Shown here: positions 37,985 to 49,504 of the stretch, piece by piece | How positions within the stretch are numbered: position 1 is the stretch's first letter | Layout: the number at the start of each line of letters is the position of its first letter | NCBI GenBank assembly: GCA_011033025.1 | Contig: WFMF01000021.1 | Coordinates: 186,001 to 250,000 of the forward strand | Direction of reading: 5' to 3' | DNA from: Beroe forskalii | Taxonomy: Eukaryota; Ctenophora; Nuda; Beroida; Beroidae | DNA length: 64,000 bases | Position numbers and translations under genes: made by a program | Notes under the pieces: generated by a model | Databases searched by the model: none | What the model was told of the DNA's origin: nothing | The model's input: only the letters and a program-made list of their open reading frames with translations

Positions 37985-39760
37985 GCGGAAGGAGTTCATG
38001 AATCCGCCGAATTACCGGCAAATTACCGGCATGTAACAATTTTGTTTTTTAAACGTGACAAAAACGTGACAAAAACGTGACAAAGCAAAATAACGAGTTT
38101 CTGTCTACTTTGACTCACTTTAGTGATAAGATATCATAGTAGGAGGTCCTTAGACACTGTCTGAGCCGTTTTAGAGTCAATGATGACACAGTGATGACAT
38201 GACGACATCATGGTGACACAAAAAAAATTCAAAAATTTTCCAAATTTGTTCAGAATCACTTTTAAACCGTTCAGAATGTCAAAGTAAGTCATAAAAGCAT
38301 GATTCTGATCCAAAATTTTCGATTTTGTCAGGTAATATTGCGTTATTGACATAGCCTGAAAATACAGTAAAAAAACGAAAAATCGGTCATCACGGACGAA
38401 AAATCGACTTTTTTGTTGAGATGGTGATTTATTTCTTCTAGTAAACATTCAACTGACGCGCCTGCAAAATTTGGTGTGGCTATCTATTCCAGAACTCGAG
38501 ATATGACACTTGTCACCATTTTCATGACCTGAGAGTATCCCTAAAATTACCGGCACTTGTAACAAAATGTGACAAAATTGAAATGCGTGTTTCTGTGTGT
38601 TTGAATATGCTCTGATGATTTTATTATTTATATATGATCAGATATGATTGTTCATGGTCATAAGATACTGTTTGAACCATCTTGAGGCCTTTATTCCTGA
38701 AAATGGTGACGCGGTGACACCTTAGTGACACCATGACACCCATTTCAAAAATTTTCCATATTTGTTCGGAATCACTTTTAAACCGTTCAGAATGTCAAAG
38801 TAAGTCACAAAAACATGATTTTGAATGAAAATAATCGGTTTGTTTACCAAATTTTCGATCTTGACTTAGCCTGAAAATCTTGAATTTAGCTGAGAATCAA
38901 AAAATGCGATTTTGGAATAATGATTTAAATTTTCTAGTTTTGAATTAACTAATAAGGCAGCAAAATTTGGTCATGTTATATCGGATCACATTGTGCCTGT
39001 GTTGGTGTCATCATGATGTCATCTCTGACTCTGAAATGGCACATGCAGTGTCGCATGACCTCCTCCTACCGTACTGGAACATTTAAAACCATCAAAACAA
39101 TCATGAATTTGGCCATCGGTAGTCATATTTGATCATATAAAATCACCAGAACATGTTGAAACACCCAGAAACACGCATTTCAATTTTGCCACATTTTGTT
39201 ACAAGTGCCGGTAATTTGGCTGATACTCTCAGGTCATGAAAATGGTGACAAGTGCCATATCTCGACTTCTGCAATAGATAGCCACACCAAATTTTGCAGG
39301 CATGTCAATTTTATGGTAACTAAAAGATATAAATCGCCAGCTTTACAAAATAGTTGTTTTTTCGCCTAAAATGACCGATTTTTTTCGTTTTTCGCTGTTT
39401 TTCCGGCTATGTCAATATCACAATATTACCTGACAAAATCGAAAATTATGGGACAAAATCGAGTTTTTATGACTTTTTGTGACCAACTAAACGGTTTTCA
39501 AGTCATTTCGATTCAATTTATTTTTGAGTCATCATGATGTCATTATGTCATCACTGTGTCATCACCGATTCTAAAATGATTCAGACAGTGTCAAATGAAA
39601 TCCTACTATCTAATCTGGTTGTTTGGAACCAACAAAACAGGTTAAATGACCCAAAAACACAACTTTCTATTTTGTCACAAGTGCCGGTAATTCGGGGAGT
39701 AGATGTTCTAGCAGAATTGTCATGGAATCGTCATGATCTACATGGGGGTTCCTCTTGATT
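37985..39760. mobile_element. Large nested inverted-repeat region
   Basis: ACCGGCACTTGTAACAAAAT (about 38539) is inverted as ATTTTGTTACAAGTGCCGGT (about 39191). CCGAATTACCGGCAAATTAC at 38018 faces CAAGTGCCGGTAATTCGGGG near 39680. A block around TTCAGAATGTCAAAGTAAGT is directly repeated at about 38269 and 38784. CACACCAAATTTTGCAGGCA near 39283 is the complement of sequence near 38460. It reads as one or more fold-back elements inserted in each other. No protein domain is seen. Confidence 0.6.
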
Positions 39761-40799
39761 TTTGTCATGAATTTCCCAGTAATCCGTAAATTAAAGTATC
39801 CCATCTGCCGCCTTGTGGCTTGCATCATGTCTGCTTAGCAAAACATTCTAAGTTTTAGGACGTAATTATCACAGAGCAAAGTGGGTAATAGATCACTCCG
39901 AGTCGCCTGCTTGATTGGATGAAACCTTATCCGTATCATGATATCATTTGCAGATATTCTTAGAAATTAGTTGGAGCTTATTTGCGTTCCCAACGGAATG
40001 CGCGACATGCTATGTCGAGGATCAATAGGTAAATCAACATGTAGAATCATGACAATTTTGGGCTAGAACATCTACTGAATTCGGGGGATTCATCTACTGT
40101 GCGGGAGGCGCGGCGACATTTTAAGAACACAAATCAGATGTATGAATAACTTCCTTTGCGCGTCTTAGCTTAGATCTATCTATCATATTACTCAGATTGA
40201 ATGTTGAACGCATTTTGACACACGAACTTAATGTCACGTGACATTTCCTGTGTACAACATTGAACAGTTGCGGACCTAAGGTGATGCGCGGATTTTTCGA
40301 TCAAATTACTGATGAAACCATTTTACAGTCAATGTCAATCGATACCAAAATTTTCATGTATACAGTTAATTTGTCAGGCGACTCAGGCGTTGCTTCCCCA
40401 AACCAAGGGTGCCGCGGCGCATACACACCTATATGGGCTTAGGAAGCCGCGCGCGAAACCAGGGCGCTGGTTAGGGCAAGCAAGTTTGCTGGGACATAGG
40501 ATTGGGAGCAAACTGCAAAGCCAATCGTTGCCTGGCTCGAGTCGTTAAAAAACTAAGGGCTTGCCCGTTGCCGCGCACTCCGTGCGCGAAACCTTGTCTG
40601 ACGTCGTCAGACCCATTATAATTATTTGAAATTTATTTGCGAGTCGTGGCGCGCGAGGGGCCGGGGTCAGGCAACGCCTGACAAGCGAAACCAGGGCCAG
40701 GGTCCTGGTAAGGTCAAGTGCGTACGTACGCGTACGCTGCGCAACGATTGCTGGCCCTCTCACGCGCGCACAGACTCGGAGATTTCAAAATATGGGCAA

Positions 40800-41160
40800 G
40801 TATGGTGGCCGAGGTGGCTCACTTGAAAATAATTTTTCATGTTTTTGAAAAAGTGAGCCATTTCGGCCACCGCGTGGCCGAGATGGCTCACCTATATTTT
40901 TCCAACTTTGATGCAAAATTGAGATGCCAATTTTAATCCGAAAAGACAAAATTCGGCATGTATCTGAAACTAGAAAAGTTGCTCTTTCCAACGGTGTAAA
41001 GATTAGGACCAACCGAACCAAAATGGAGGAGTTATAGCGCTCCAAAAAAGTGGGACGCCTCGGCCACGCGGTGGCCGAACTGGCTCACTTGTAGTTTCAG
41101 TCTTCAAAGTGAGCCACGCCGGCCACCGCGTGGCCGAACTGGCTCATTTGAAGAGCAACA
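40800..41160. repeat. Palindromic GGCCACCGCGTGGCC modules
   Basis: Hairpin units such as GTGAGCCATTTCGGCCACCG followed by CGTGGCCGAGATGGCTCAC occur at 40852-40890 and 41099-41147, with half-units at 40806-40823 and 41060-41090. The GTGAGCCA/TGGCTCAC arms enclose a CGGCCAC/GTGGCCG core. Another copy is at 57463-57570. Confidence 0.8.
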
Positions 41161-43857
41161 AATGCGCGTTTCATACGTACGTGGTATATTAAAACGCTTT
41201 CGCGCCGTACATACATCAGTAATTTACAGCTAATATTGTGGCAAATTTTGACGCGCATTCACAGATTGGCAACCGTATTATCTGGAACTAGCACTTAACG
41301 AGGAGGGTATCGATCCTCTTCCGAGCCGGACTGCTGCCTTGCTTTCGGTTGACCGCGATTTCATCTCACTCACCAAACCCTAACCATATCATCCATCCAA
41401 ACTCATAAAACCACACTTCTCATTAACTTCAGGGTGTATGGGAAATATTACAAATGAAGTGAGCTCATTTCAACCGCCTGTATGTACTCATCAGTCAAAA
41501 GCATCCAATGGGTAATAAAATGAGTCAGTTAGGTCCCGAAGCCTTCCATGGTGGAAATAACAACGTATCCAAAGAACCCTTTATAGTTTATACCAACGTA
41601 TTTTTCCATGACTTTTCACTGATGAGCAGACATAGCCGGAACGACTGATAGTCTATTTTTGCACTTAGCTTGCCCCAAGCAAGGTTGCCCTCTTCGCCTT
41701 TATTCAAGATATGCTCCACCGTTATTATTGTAAGTGTGCAAAACTACAACAAAAGTTCAGATTTAAGAACATTGGAACTACTTGGGAAAAGGCCGGGAAA
41801 TTTGACCAAGGAAGTGTACCTAATTATGTGGATGGATTTTAAGGGTAGAAATATTAGTAAAGGCGCAAAAGGGGTCACCAAGTTAGAAGTTGATACTTAA
41901 ACTTCTGTGTCTATTGATCAACATTTGGAGCACGCATCGCACATGAACAAGCTCGAGAGTAGAATCAACTAAGTCTCATCAAACAAATTGAAAAAAAAGA
42001 AACACAGTTATGGTTGTAATTTTCGAATATCAGGTTGATGCTTACAACAAACTACAATTAGTAGGTAATAATAAAATATCTCTGAGCGGCATGAGATACT
42101 TCAGTATCTAGAAAGTTTAGCTTTAGAATGAACGATATTATAGACTAATTTGGAAGATTATGCAATGCTGTTATAAGCACATAAGTCGGCATAAGTTCAA
42201 GAAAATTCTAAATCATTCCCTTGTCACAGTTGCTACTTAATATAATGTTAACAAAAAATAGCAATATCAAACTTTAAACTTCGAAAGAAATATTGTATGA
42301 AATGTCAATATATAAGTACACCAAAGCTAAATCTTAAGCTTAAGAAACGCAATTTTCGCCACTCAACTGCTTATACAGTAGCCTCACGACGATAATTTCA
42401 AGTTAGTAATTTCTAAGTACGTTCGGCTACCATGGTACTGCCTCTCTTTGCACTCTAATCAAAATGCGCTGTTGGCTTTAAATAATGTATTCTCTGCGCG
42501 TTAGGTACATAAAAAGTGGAGAGATACACTAAGCAGTTAGCCAGGCCATGCATTATAATTCTTAATTCTTAATAACCTTACAAGACAATATAACATGGGA
42601 CAATAATTTGGGATCGAAATTTTGGGAGTTCGAAAATATGGGGATTTTTCTCAGAAATCCCCAAATTTCGTACCCCAAAATAAAGTAGGGGATTTTCGCC
42701 TTTTTTTCAAATTCGAAAAAATAAGGTAACTTTTGGGAATAAATCAGAACTTCAGAAAGGCCAATATCACTGAGGTGATCGATGTAGTAGAATTTCCAAT
42801 ACAAGATCTCTTTTATCGAGTCGAGTTTAGAATGTTCTATTTGGAATTACTGCATTTTAGATATTTTGAACTCTTCTGCACATATATACTCATTGAAATT
42901 TGTCTGGGAATCCCATATTTTATGCACTGTTAATCAAATCACAAACCCGCAATTTACTAATTTGGGGGAAATAATTTTGGGGACCGAAATTTTGGGAGTA
43001 CGAAAATATGGAGATTTTTTCGAAAAATCCCCAAATTTCGTACCTTTTAAATATGTCTCCTAAGGTAATAAATTTCTAATATTTGACTTGAAGACAAATG
43101 ATAAATTCCTGGACTATACTGTAAAAGTATAAACACTTTATGTTGAACCACTTACTTTTGGAATTATAATCTTTTATAAAGTCTGACTACTCAATGTCCA
43201 CTTTACATAATTTGTCATGCAGTTAAATTCGCGCTACGACTTATCTATTGCCAAGCAAATAGATGAAATAGCAATGTATCCACTGTTCATACTCCTAACA
43301 GAATATCCAGTGAAGCAGTGAGTAGTTCATTCATCTGAAGGACAAAGCTACCAAGGTACACTCCAAAATCATTTGCGTAGAACACGAAAGCGTAGAATAG
43401 TCATGACTCATGAGTCACCGATTGCACCATCACGGAAATCTGAGGAAGGGAAATTAGAAATGTTATAATACCAATCATTTGAATGGGCATATTTCATTAA
43501 ATCTAAGCACAATCTGAGCATGATAAGCATATTAATTTAATGTATTACATAACAGTAGGTATTTAGGTAACTTTATTGCCTTTTTGGTTCGGAGGTATAA
43601 AAATGCGAATCAATATACTAGAGCTCTTGATATTCATTGAACATTACAAATTTGTGCGATTTTAAAAATCAATTTACTTTCAATGTTTTGAATTTGAACC
43701 TAAATAGTAAAATAATGGCATCTATTCGGAATGTGATGACGCGATAAAAAGGTGCACCAGTTCAACAGAACTTTATATATCGTCCTTTTCAGGCTTCAGA
43801 ACTTATTCTCGAGTACAAGATTTCAAGATAATGATAATTATTGAATTAATGTATGCT
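41161..43857. other. Gene-free DNA with a direct duplication
   Basis: An 80-bp segment (GACCGAAATTTTGGGAGTAC, AAATATGG, AATCCCCAAATTTCGTACC) occurs at about 42606-42675 and 42980-43047, and forms a weak internal stem. Otherwise AT-rich sequence without coding signal. Confidence 0.55.
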
Positions 43858-43865
43858 GAGTCTTT

Positions 43866-44435
43866 GAGTATGCGACTTTTTACCCCCCGACTTTTTATCC
43901 CCCGACCTTTTACCACCCTAAGGATCATGTGCGACTTTTTACCCCCCGTCTTTTTATCCCCCATTGGTATAGAAATGGAAAGTGTTTAATAAGCGAATCC
44001 AATTCCACGAAGTGTGTCAGCTTGAGGGAGAGAGTACTCTGAGACCAGCTTCTGGATCCGTTCGTTCTCCTTCTCTCTGGTAGAGTGGGCGAAGGAATTT
44101 CCTCTCTGGAGTTTCTCCTCAAAATGTGATCCAGTGGGGGGTAAAAGGTCGCAGTTCTATGGTAAGGTACGACTGTTTATCCCCATCGAAGCTTGAACGG
44201 GGATAAAAGGTCTTAGTTCTACTGCTATCTACGACTTTTTATCCCCCTGCTTCATTTGGAGCTCGTTTTCAATAGGGGATAAAAAGTCGCAGTCTATGGC
44301 AGAAGTGCGCCTTTTTATCCCCCTTAGAAAACAGTACAGATCAAAGGCAAAGCAGGGGGTAAAAGGTCGCACCTGTACCCTAGGGTGGTAAAAGGTCGGG
44401 GGATAAAAAGTCGGGGGGTAAAAGGTCGCATCACC
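43866..44435. mobile_element. Fold-back DNA element with 8-bp target duplication
   Basis: GAGTCTTT flanks both sides (43858-43865 and 44436-44443). The arms hold GCGACTTTTTACCCCCCGAC, TTTTTATCCCCCGACC and TTTTACCACCCTA on the left, with complements on the right. The interior repeats (A)AAAAGGTCGCAGTTCTA and GACTTTTTATCCCCC several more times. The 8-bp duplication fits hAT-type integration, but the termini are not hAT-like. Confidence 0.8.
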
Positions 44436-44846
44436 GAGTCTTTACACTGAACAGTGCTAAGTAATCCTTGTAGATAATGTAAGTGTGCCATTCGAATTAA
44501 AAGAAGCCTAGATAAACCCGATCGATGCAGGATTGGACGAGTGCGTTGTGTAGTCTGGGAGCCGTTTGGCCGGACACTTCGAGGGTACACAGTACAAAAC
44601 ATAATCTGTTAAAAATATAGTTTGTCTTCGTAAATAAATTTTGTTTTCAAATTTGCCAATCAGACCATTATGTAAGTTAACATAAAATAAGTGGAGTCCA
44701 ATGTCTTATCCATAGAGGTGTATGGGTATACTACAAACATAACAAAAAATTTGAAAATTTGCAGTAAGGGTGAAGTGCAGTATTTCATACTTCATATACC
44801 GATTATTGGTCACAAAGATAATGGCAACATGAATGGCAACATGTGT

Positions 44847-45700
44847 GAGCACCTTAGTGGTAAAAATTATGATGCGTACTAATAATGATAATTTTAACAA
44901 AATGATCATAATTATTAGACGTACGCATCATATTTTCTACACATCATAATATCTACAGGTCATAATTTATGCACTCACAAAAATCAGCTATTTTATCAGC
45001 TATTTTTAGATACAGGTACGTTAAGGCAAGGATGATCGATGGTTTATGGTCATTGGTCCATAGTGATAATGTGGACATTTGAGAGTAGGGACAGAGGTGG
45101 GTATTGGGTTAACACTCGTCATAGGTCATAGCAGCTGGGGCGTACGCCATATTCTCGAATAATAACGAAAGTTTAAAATTTCCGAACTCCGTGATGAGCA
45201 ATCTGTAATATCATACTATCATTATAGTACTAAAATAGTGAAAATCAGTAAACGACCGAGTTCAGGATCTTAGCCGAGGCCGAGTTCAGCCGAGTTCATA
45301 TAACATTCCTGTAGCTACAATTATATTTTGCCGTGATTTTCTGTAAGAATATTTTGAAAGAATCTTTTGAAAATTGAACTAGTGAAATTTGATAAAGTTA
45401 TTAAGTTAAATATCAATCCGGTGAAAATTTCAGTTTGTTACACCCAAAAATTCAACATAAGTTGTGAAATAACACATGAAATTCTGGCAATTACCTAGGT
45501 ATCGAACACGGCAAAATGAAGCAAAATTTTGCCAAGGCCGAGTTTGAAAAAAGGGCCGATTTTGACCGAAGCAGAGGCCGAGTACTTGGTCTTTTCCTGG
45601 TGAAAATCACTGAAAATTTCTTTATCATAATATTTAGTACTGATCATAATTTCATTTGTCATAATTAAAACGGCTCTTAATTTCTACCACTAAGGTATAT
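44847..45700. mobile_element. MITE-like element with ACCTTAGTGGTA ends
   Basis: Left end CACCTTAGTGGTAAAAATTA, right end complement of TACCTTAGTGGTAGAAATTA. Nested inside are a palindrome around ATGCGTACTAATAATGATAA (44872-44931) and the GGCCGAG-rich repeat (45245-45600) also seen at 21414-21480. Confidence 0.6.
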
Positions 45701-45866
45701 AACTAAGAATTAGTGCTTATGAGTTTCTGAATAGGCGGGGGATATCAGAGACCTTATGCCCACTTATTCACGTGATGGTCGGGCTCCAAAATTTCAAAAT
45801 GCAGTTACTCGCATTATAGACGCCTACCTGGCTATTCTTGACTTTCATGCGGGTCTATAATACATA

Positions 45867-47090
45867 CGCCGACTCATCTTCGGCGGACCTAAGGCGGACT
45901 CGCTTAAGCGGACCTACGGCGGACCTAAGGCGGACCTACGGCGGACCTTAAGCTGAACAAGCTTGAGCGGACCTACGGCGGACCTAAGGCGGACCTACAG
46001 CGGACCTACAGCGGACCTACCGGCAAGCAATCAGATGCTAAGGGCAATAAGCCAGCAAGCAATCAGTTGCTAATCAGGGACACACGAGGTGTATATAAGC
46101 CGCAGTGTTTTGAGAGATTTATCAAAATGCCTTTTCATTCTACTCAACCGAGTCCCCACGACGAGATCGTCCAGCTTACCTTGACAGAAGATGCAGCTCG
46201 CTCCTTCCTCCTCCAAGCGCTGAATGTTGGGGAGGAGGACAGAACCGGAGCGGGAGTTCCCAGGACAGGGCACCAGGAAGCAGTCCTCGGTCTCTCTGTC
46301 GACTCCGCCAAGCACCCACATGCCCTCTCTGTAAGCCCCTCTGTTGTTCTTCATCTTCCCAAACTTTGCCTCATCCACCTCCACTATCTTGCCAGGACCC
46401 CCGATAGGAGAGCTGTTCTGTAGGAACCAGTCTGCTACAGCATTGGACAGGATGGATCTCCACTCCCCAACTCCTTTCTGACTGATCCCAGTGATGGCAG
46501 CAACTTCCACATTGGTGAGAGATCGGATGCTGAGGTAGTAGATGAGGGTGAGGAATGCCTTGAAGGAGAGCTTCTTTCCGGCCAGGACACTGTCTGTTCT
46601 GATGTTGGTGAACTTCTTGCAGGTGGTGCACTTCCAAACTCTTAGGTCTGCAGACTTTGAAGCGGCACAGGCAATGAAGTCCATCTGAGAACCACATCCA
46701 CAGGTCATCGTCTGTCTCAGAACATCCCGTTGGAGGAGGAAGGAGCGAGCTGCATCTTCTGTCAAGGTAAGCTGGACGATCTCGTCGTGGGGACTCGGTT
46801 GAGTAGAATGAAAAGGCATTTTGATAAATCTCTCAAAACACTGCGGCTTATATACACCTCGTGTGTCCCTGATTAGCAACTGATTGCTTGCTGGCTTATT
46901 GCCCTTAGCATCTGATTGCTTGCCGGTAGGTCCGCTGTAGGTCCGCTGTAGGTCCGCCTTAGGTCCGCCGTAGGTCCGCCGTAGGTCCGCTCAAGCTTGT
47001 TCAGCTTAAGGTCCGCCGTAGGTCCGCCTTAGGTCCGCCGTAGGTCCGCTTAAGCGAGTCCGCCTTAGGTCCGCCGAAGATGAGTCGGCG
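45867..47090. mobile_element. Fold-back Merlin (ISXO2-like) DNA transposon
   Basis: Terminal inverted repeats of about 350 bp: 45867-46215 and 46731-47090. They start CGCCGACTCATCTTCGGCGG and include 11-12-bp GCGGACCTAAG/GCGGACCTACG tandem units; the right arm has one extra unit. Both arms contain TATATAAG (46092-46099; complement 46847-46854) and, about 45 bp later, the ATG of the transposase. No matching 8-9-bp target duplication is evident next to these borders. Confidence 0.85.
46216..46819 (-). pseudogene. Merlin transposase, 3'-truncated
   Basis: The start MPFHSTQPSPHDEIVQLTLT lies within the right inverted repeat. A zinc ribbon follows (CGCGSQMDFIAC...WKCTTCKKF), then a helix-turn-helix-like LTNVEVAAITGISQKGVGEW, then IVEVDEAKFGKMKNNRGAYR with the first catalytic Asp of the ISXO2/IS1595 DDE domain. 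The reading frame then crosses at NIQRL into the antisense of the left inverted repeat. The second and third acidic residues are absent, so no active transposase can come from this copy. Family proteins are normally about 270-330 residues; only about 200 are authentic here. Confidence 0.85.
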
Positions 47091-49199
47091 TTCCTCCAGA
47101 CTGCCGAAATTTGCCTGATCGGGCCCATATTTGTTTGGAACCTCGCACCACGGGCTGCGGGTCAAACCGGATAGATCCCTCGGGCTGCGCCCTCGGGAGC
47201 TATCCCAAAATGGGCCCGACCCGCGCGTGTCTATGTATTTTGTAGATAATCATAGGAAATTCTTAGAAATTAAATCAAAAAATTTGAAGCGAAATCTTAG
47301 AATTAAATCTAAAATTTGAAGCGAAATCACTTACTCAAATTGTGAGAAAGTGCACATGAAAAGCATACATTTTGAAGCCTTTTGGAACATATTTTTTATT
47401 GAACTCATAATGAATATCAACGACAAAAAATGAGTCCTAAAATTTGAGATAGTGTTATCAGTTAGTGTTATCAGTTAGTGTTATTGCTTTATTGCATTAA
47501 TTATGTGCATTGTGCAATATAGACTGGGTGGTATCCAAGGAGTTTGGCTTAATGCAGTATTTCGCCATATATGTCTCTGCACTTACTCACTATGTGTCAA
47601 GGATTGTGTCGCTTTATAGCAGTCGCATAGTTCAATAATTTATTTATCATCTCTTCACAAGGTTGTACTGGCATAAGATAAACTATGACGTTCTTCACTT
47701 AGAATTAATTTCGCCGTTCAGCAACATCTTCAGGTCTGTAAGCATAACAATTCATATACACTATTGAAAAACTATCGTATAATAATGAATCAATAGGCTG
47801 AAACGTGGAAAAACATTCAAATCACTTAAGATTACGGATTAGAACTAAAACCTTACACCAATCCTGCTACTAAAGTACCTAAACAAAATTTAATAACCAT
47901 GCATTATTATTCCATCTTACTATATATAATTTCTAGCATTATTTTTCTATACCAGTGTCTCGAATTGTGAGTAGTATTTTACCGTCGAGTAATTAGCTTT
48001 AATCAAAATATAAAATGGTATATATCTGTTGCAGTTCTCGGTTCGTCGTAAGGTGCAGTCACCCGGATAATCCATCCCGAGCGCACATAACCAGTTAAAA
48101 GTAATGAATGAATGCACGAAATCTTGACGTGACGCATCACTTGTTTTAAAGTTTCAACTTATCGTGATGACGTGACGCACCACGTCACTATTACAGATTA
48201 GTTACAACAATTGACGCATGATGTGACGCATCACGTCACGCTTAGCTAGAGCCTTAGTAATACTAATGTATTTTTACGCACACTGATTAAAACAGACTTT
48301 TGCACGCCCTAAAATCACCATACATATTTGTAGTACAGAGGCTCAGTACACAGTTGGCCTAGATAACTAGATTGTCAAGAGTAAATGTCATGAGTTACTT
48401 CAAAAAAGTAAATAGACACTTCATAGTTCATCAATGTAAGGAAAGAAATTTCATAGGACAAACCTTGTCTTGTGGGAGACATTTTGCTTTAGGATAGCAA
48501 TTAATATCACGATCTTTTGTCATGGACTTCTCAGGTCCTTAGTTGCACTGAAAATTTTTAAAAATAACAGTCAGGTTAATTTGATCTAACTTCTATTATT
48601 TCAGCATCTCAACAGACAGAGATAGTTAAAAGCATATAATAATGAAAATTTAGGTACTTCCATATTCAAATCAATTCAGATTGTCAAGTGAAACAAGTAA
48701 TCAAGTGAAACAAGTAATCAAATTTTTATCCCATTTTACAATCTATTATAAACCAAATTTTACACTCAGTTAACAATATACATAATGTACTCATCTGTAA
48801 CAAGAGTTTAAAACTGACAAAGTTTTTCATGACCATGTATCCTATGATTAGGTGTTGAACCTTAACTTGGAAGTATGTTTTGGAGTGTTTTCAGAGGAGA
48901 CATTTCACAATGAAGGCATAATTTCAACATGCCAAAGGTTGTCAAATTCTGGGGGAAAGGAAACACACAGGCTGTTGCTATAGTGCGAACCTGAACAGAA
49001 TTGACAGATTAGTTTGGTTTTTGAGTACCAACTGGGCAAGTGGTAGTTGAATTTTGTGCTAAAGTTTTACTTATTTGCTATGTTGAGATTTGCCTTTTTC
49101 ATTAAAAACTTTCCAGCTGATGCAGTAGTATCTTAGAATATGGAGAATTTGTTTAATGGTGCCAATTGGGCTTCTATAAATTGCAAATGGTAAATTAGG
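47091..49199. other. No gene recognised
   Basis: 47120-47230 is GC-rich with inverted GATAGATCCCTCGGGCTGCG/CGCCCTCGGGAGCTATCC. 48125-48241 has three GTGACGCATCACGTCAC-type palindromic blocks. The remainder is AT-rich and non-coding by eye. It may include LINE 3' flank. Confidence 0.5.
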
Positions 49200-49504
49200 T
49201 AATAAGCTTTATTTCAAATATAAATCAACAATAAATAAATAACTTACATAGATATCAATTTCAGGGAGAACTATGAAAAACACTTAACGACTCATAGATG
49301 GATGAAGCCAATTCCCTCAATACCATTCTTTGTAATATATGCAATCATAGTGATAGTCAACTATGGGCATATTTAATAATATGCAGTTGCTGAATGGGGA
49401 CATTGCATTTGGGATAGTTATTTGGGATATGTTTTGCCCCTGATAGAAATCCAGAACCAACAAGCCCAAGCATGGGTCAAATAAGCTGACAAGCTGGTTG
49501 GAAA

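Noticed and set aside
46067..46423. Separate plus-strand gene beginning like the transposase
   Set aside because: Its first about 50 codons are the left inverted repeat of the Merlin element; the rest is antisense of the transposase body.
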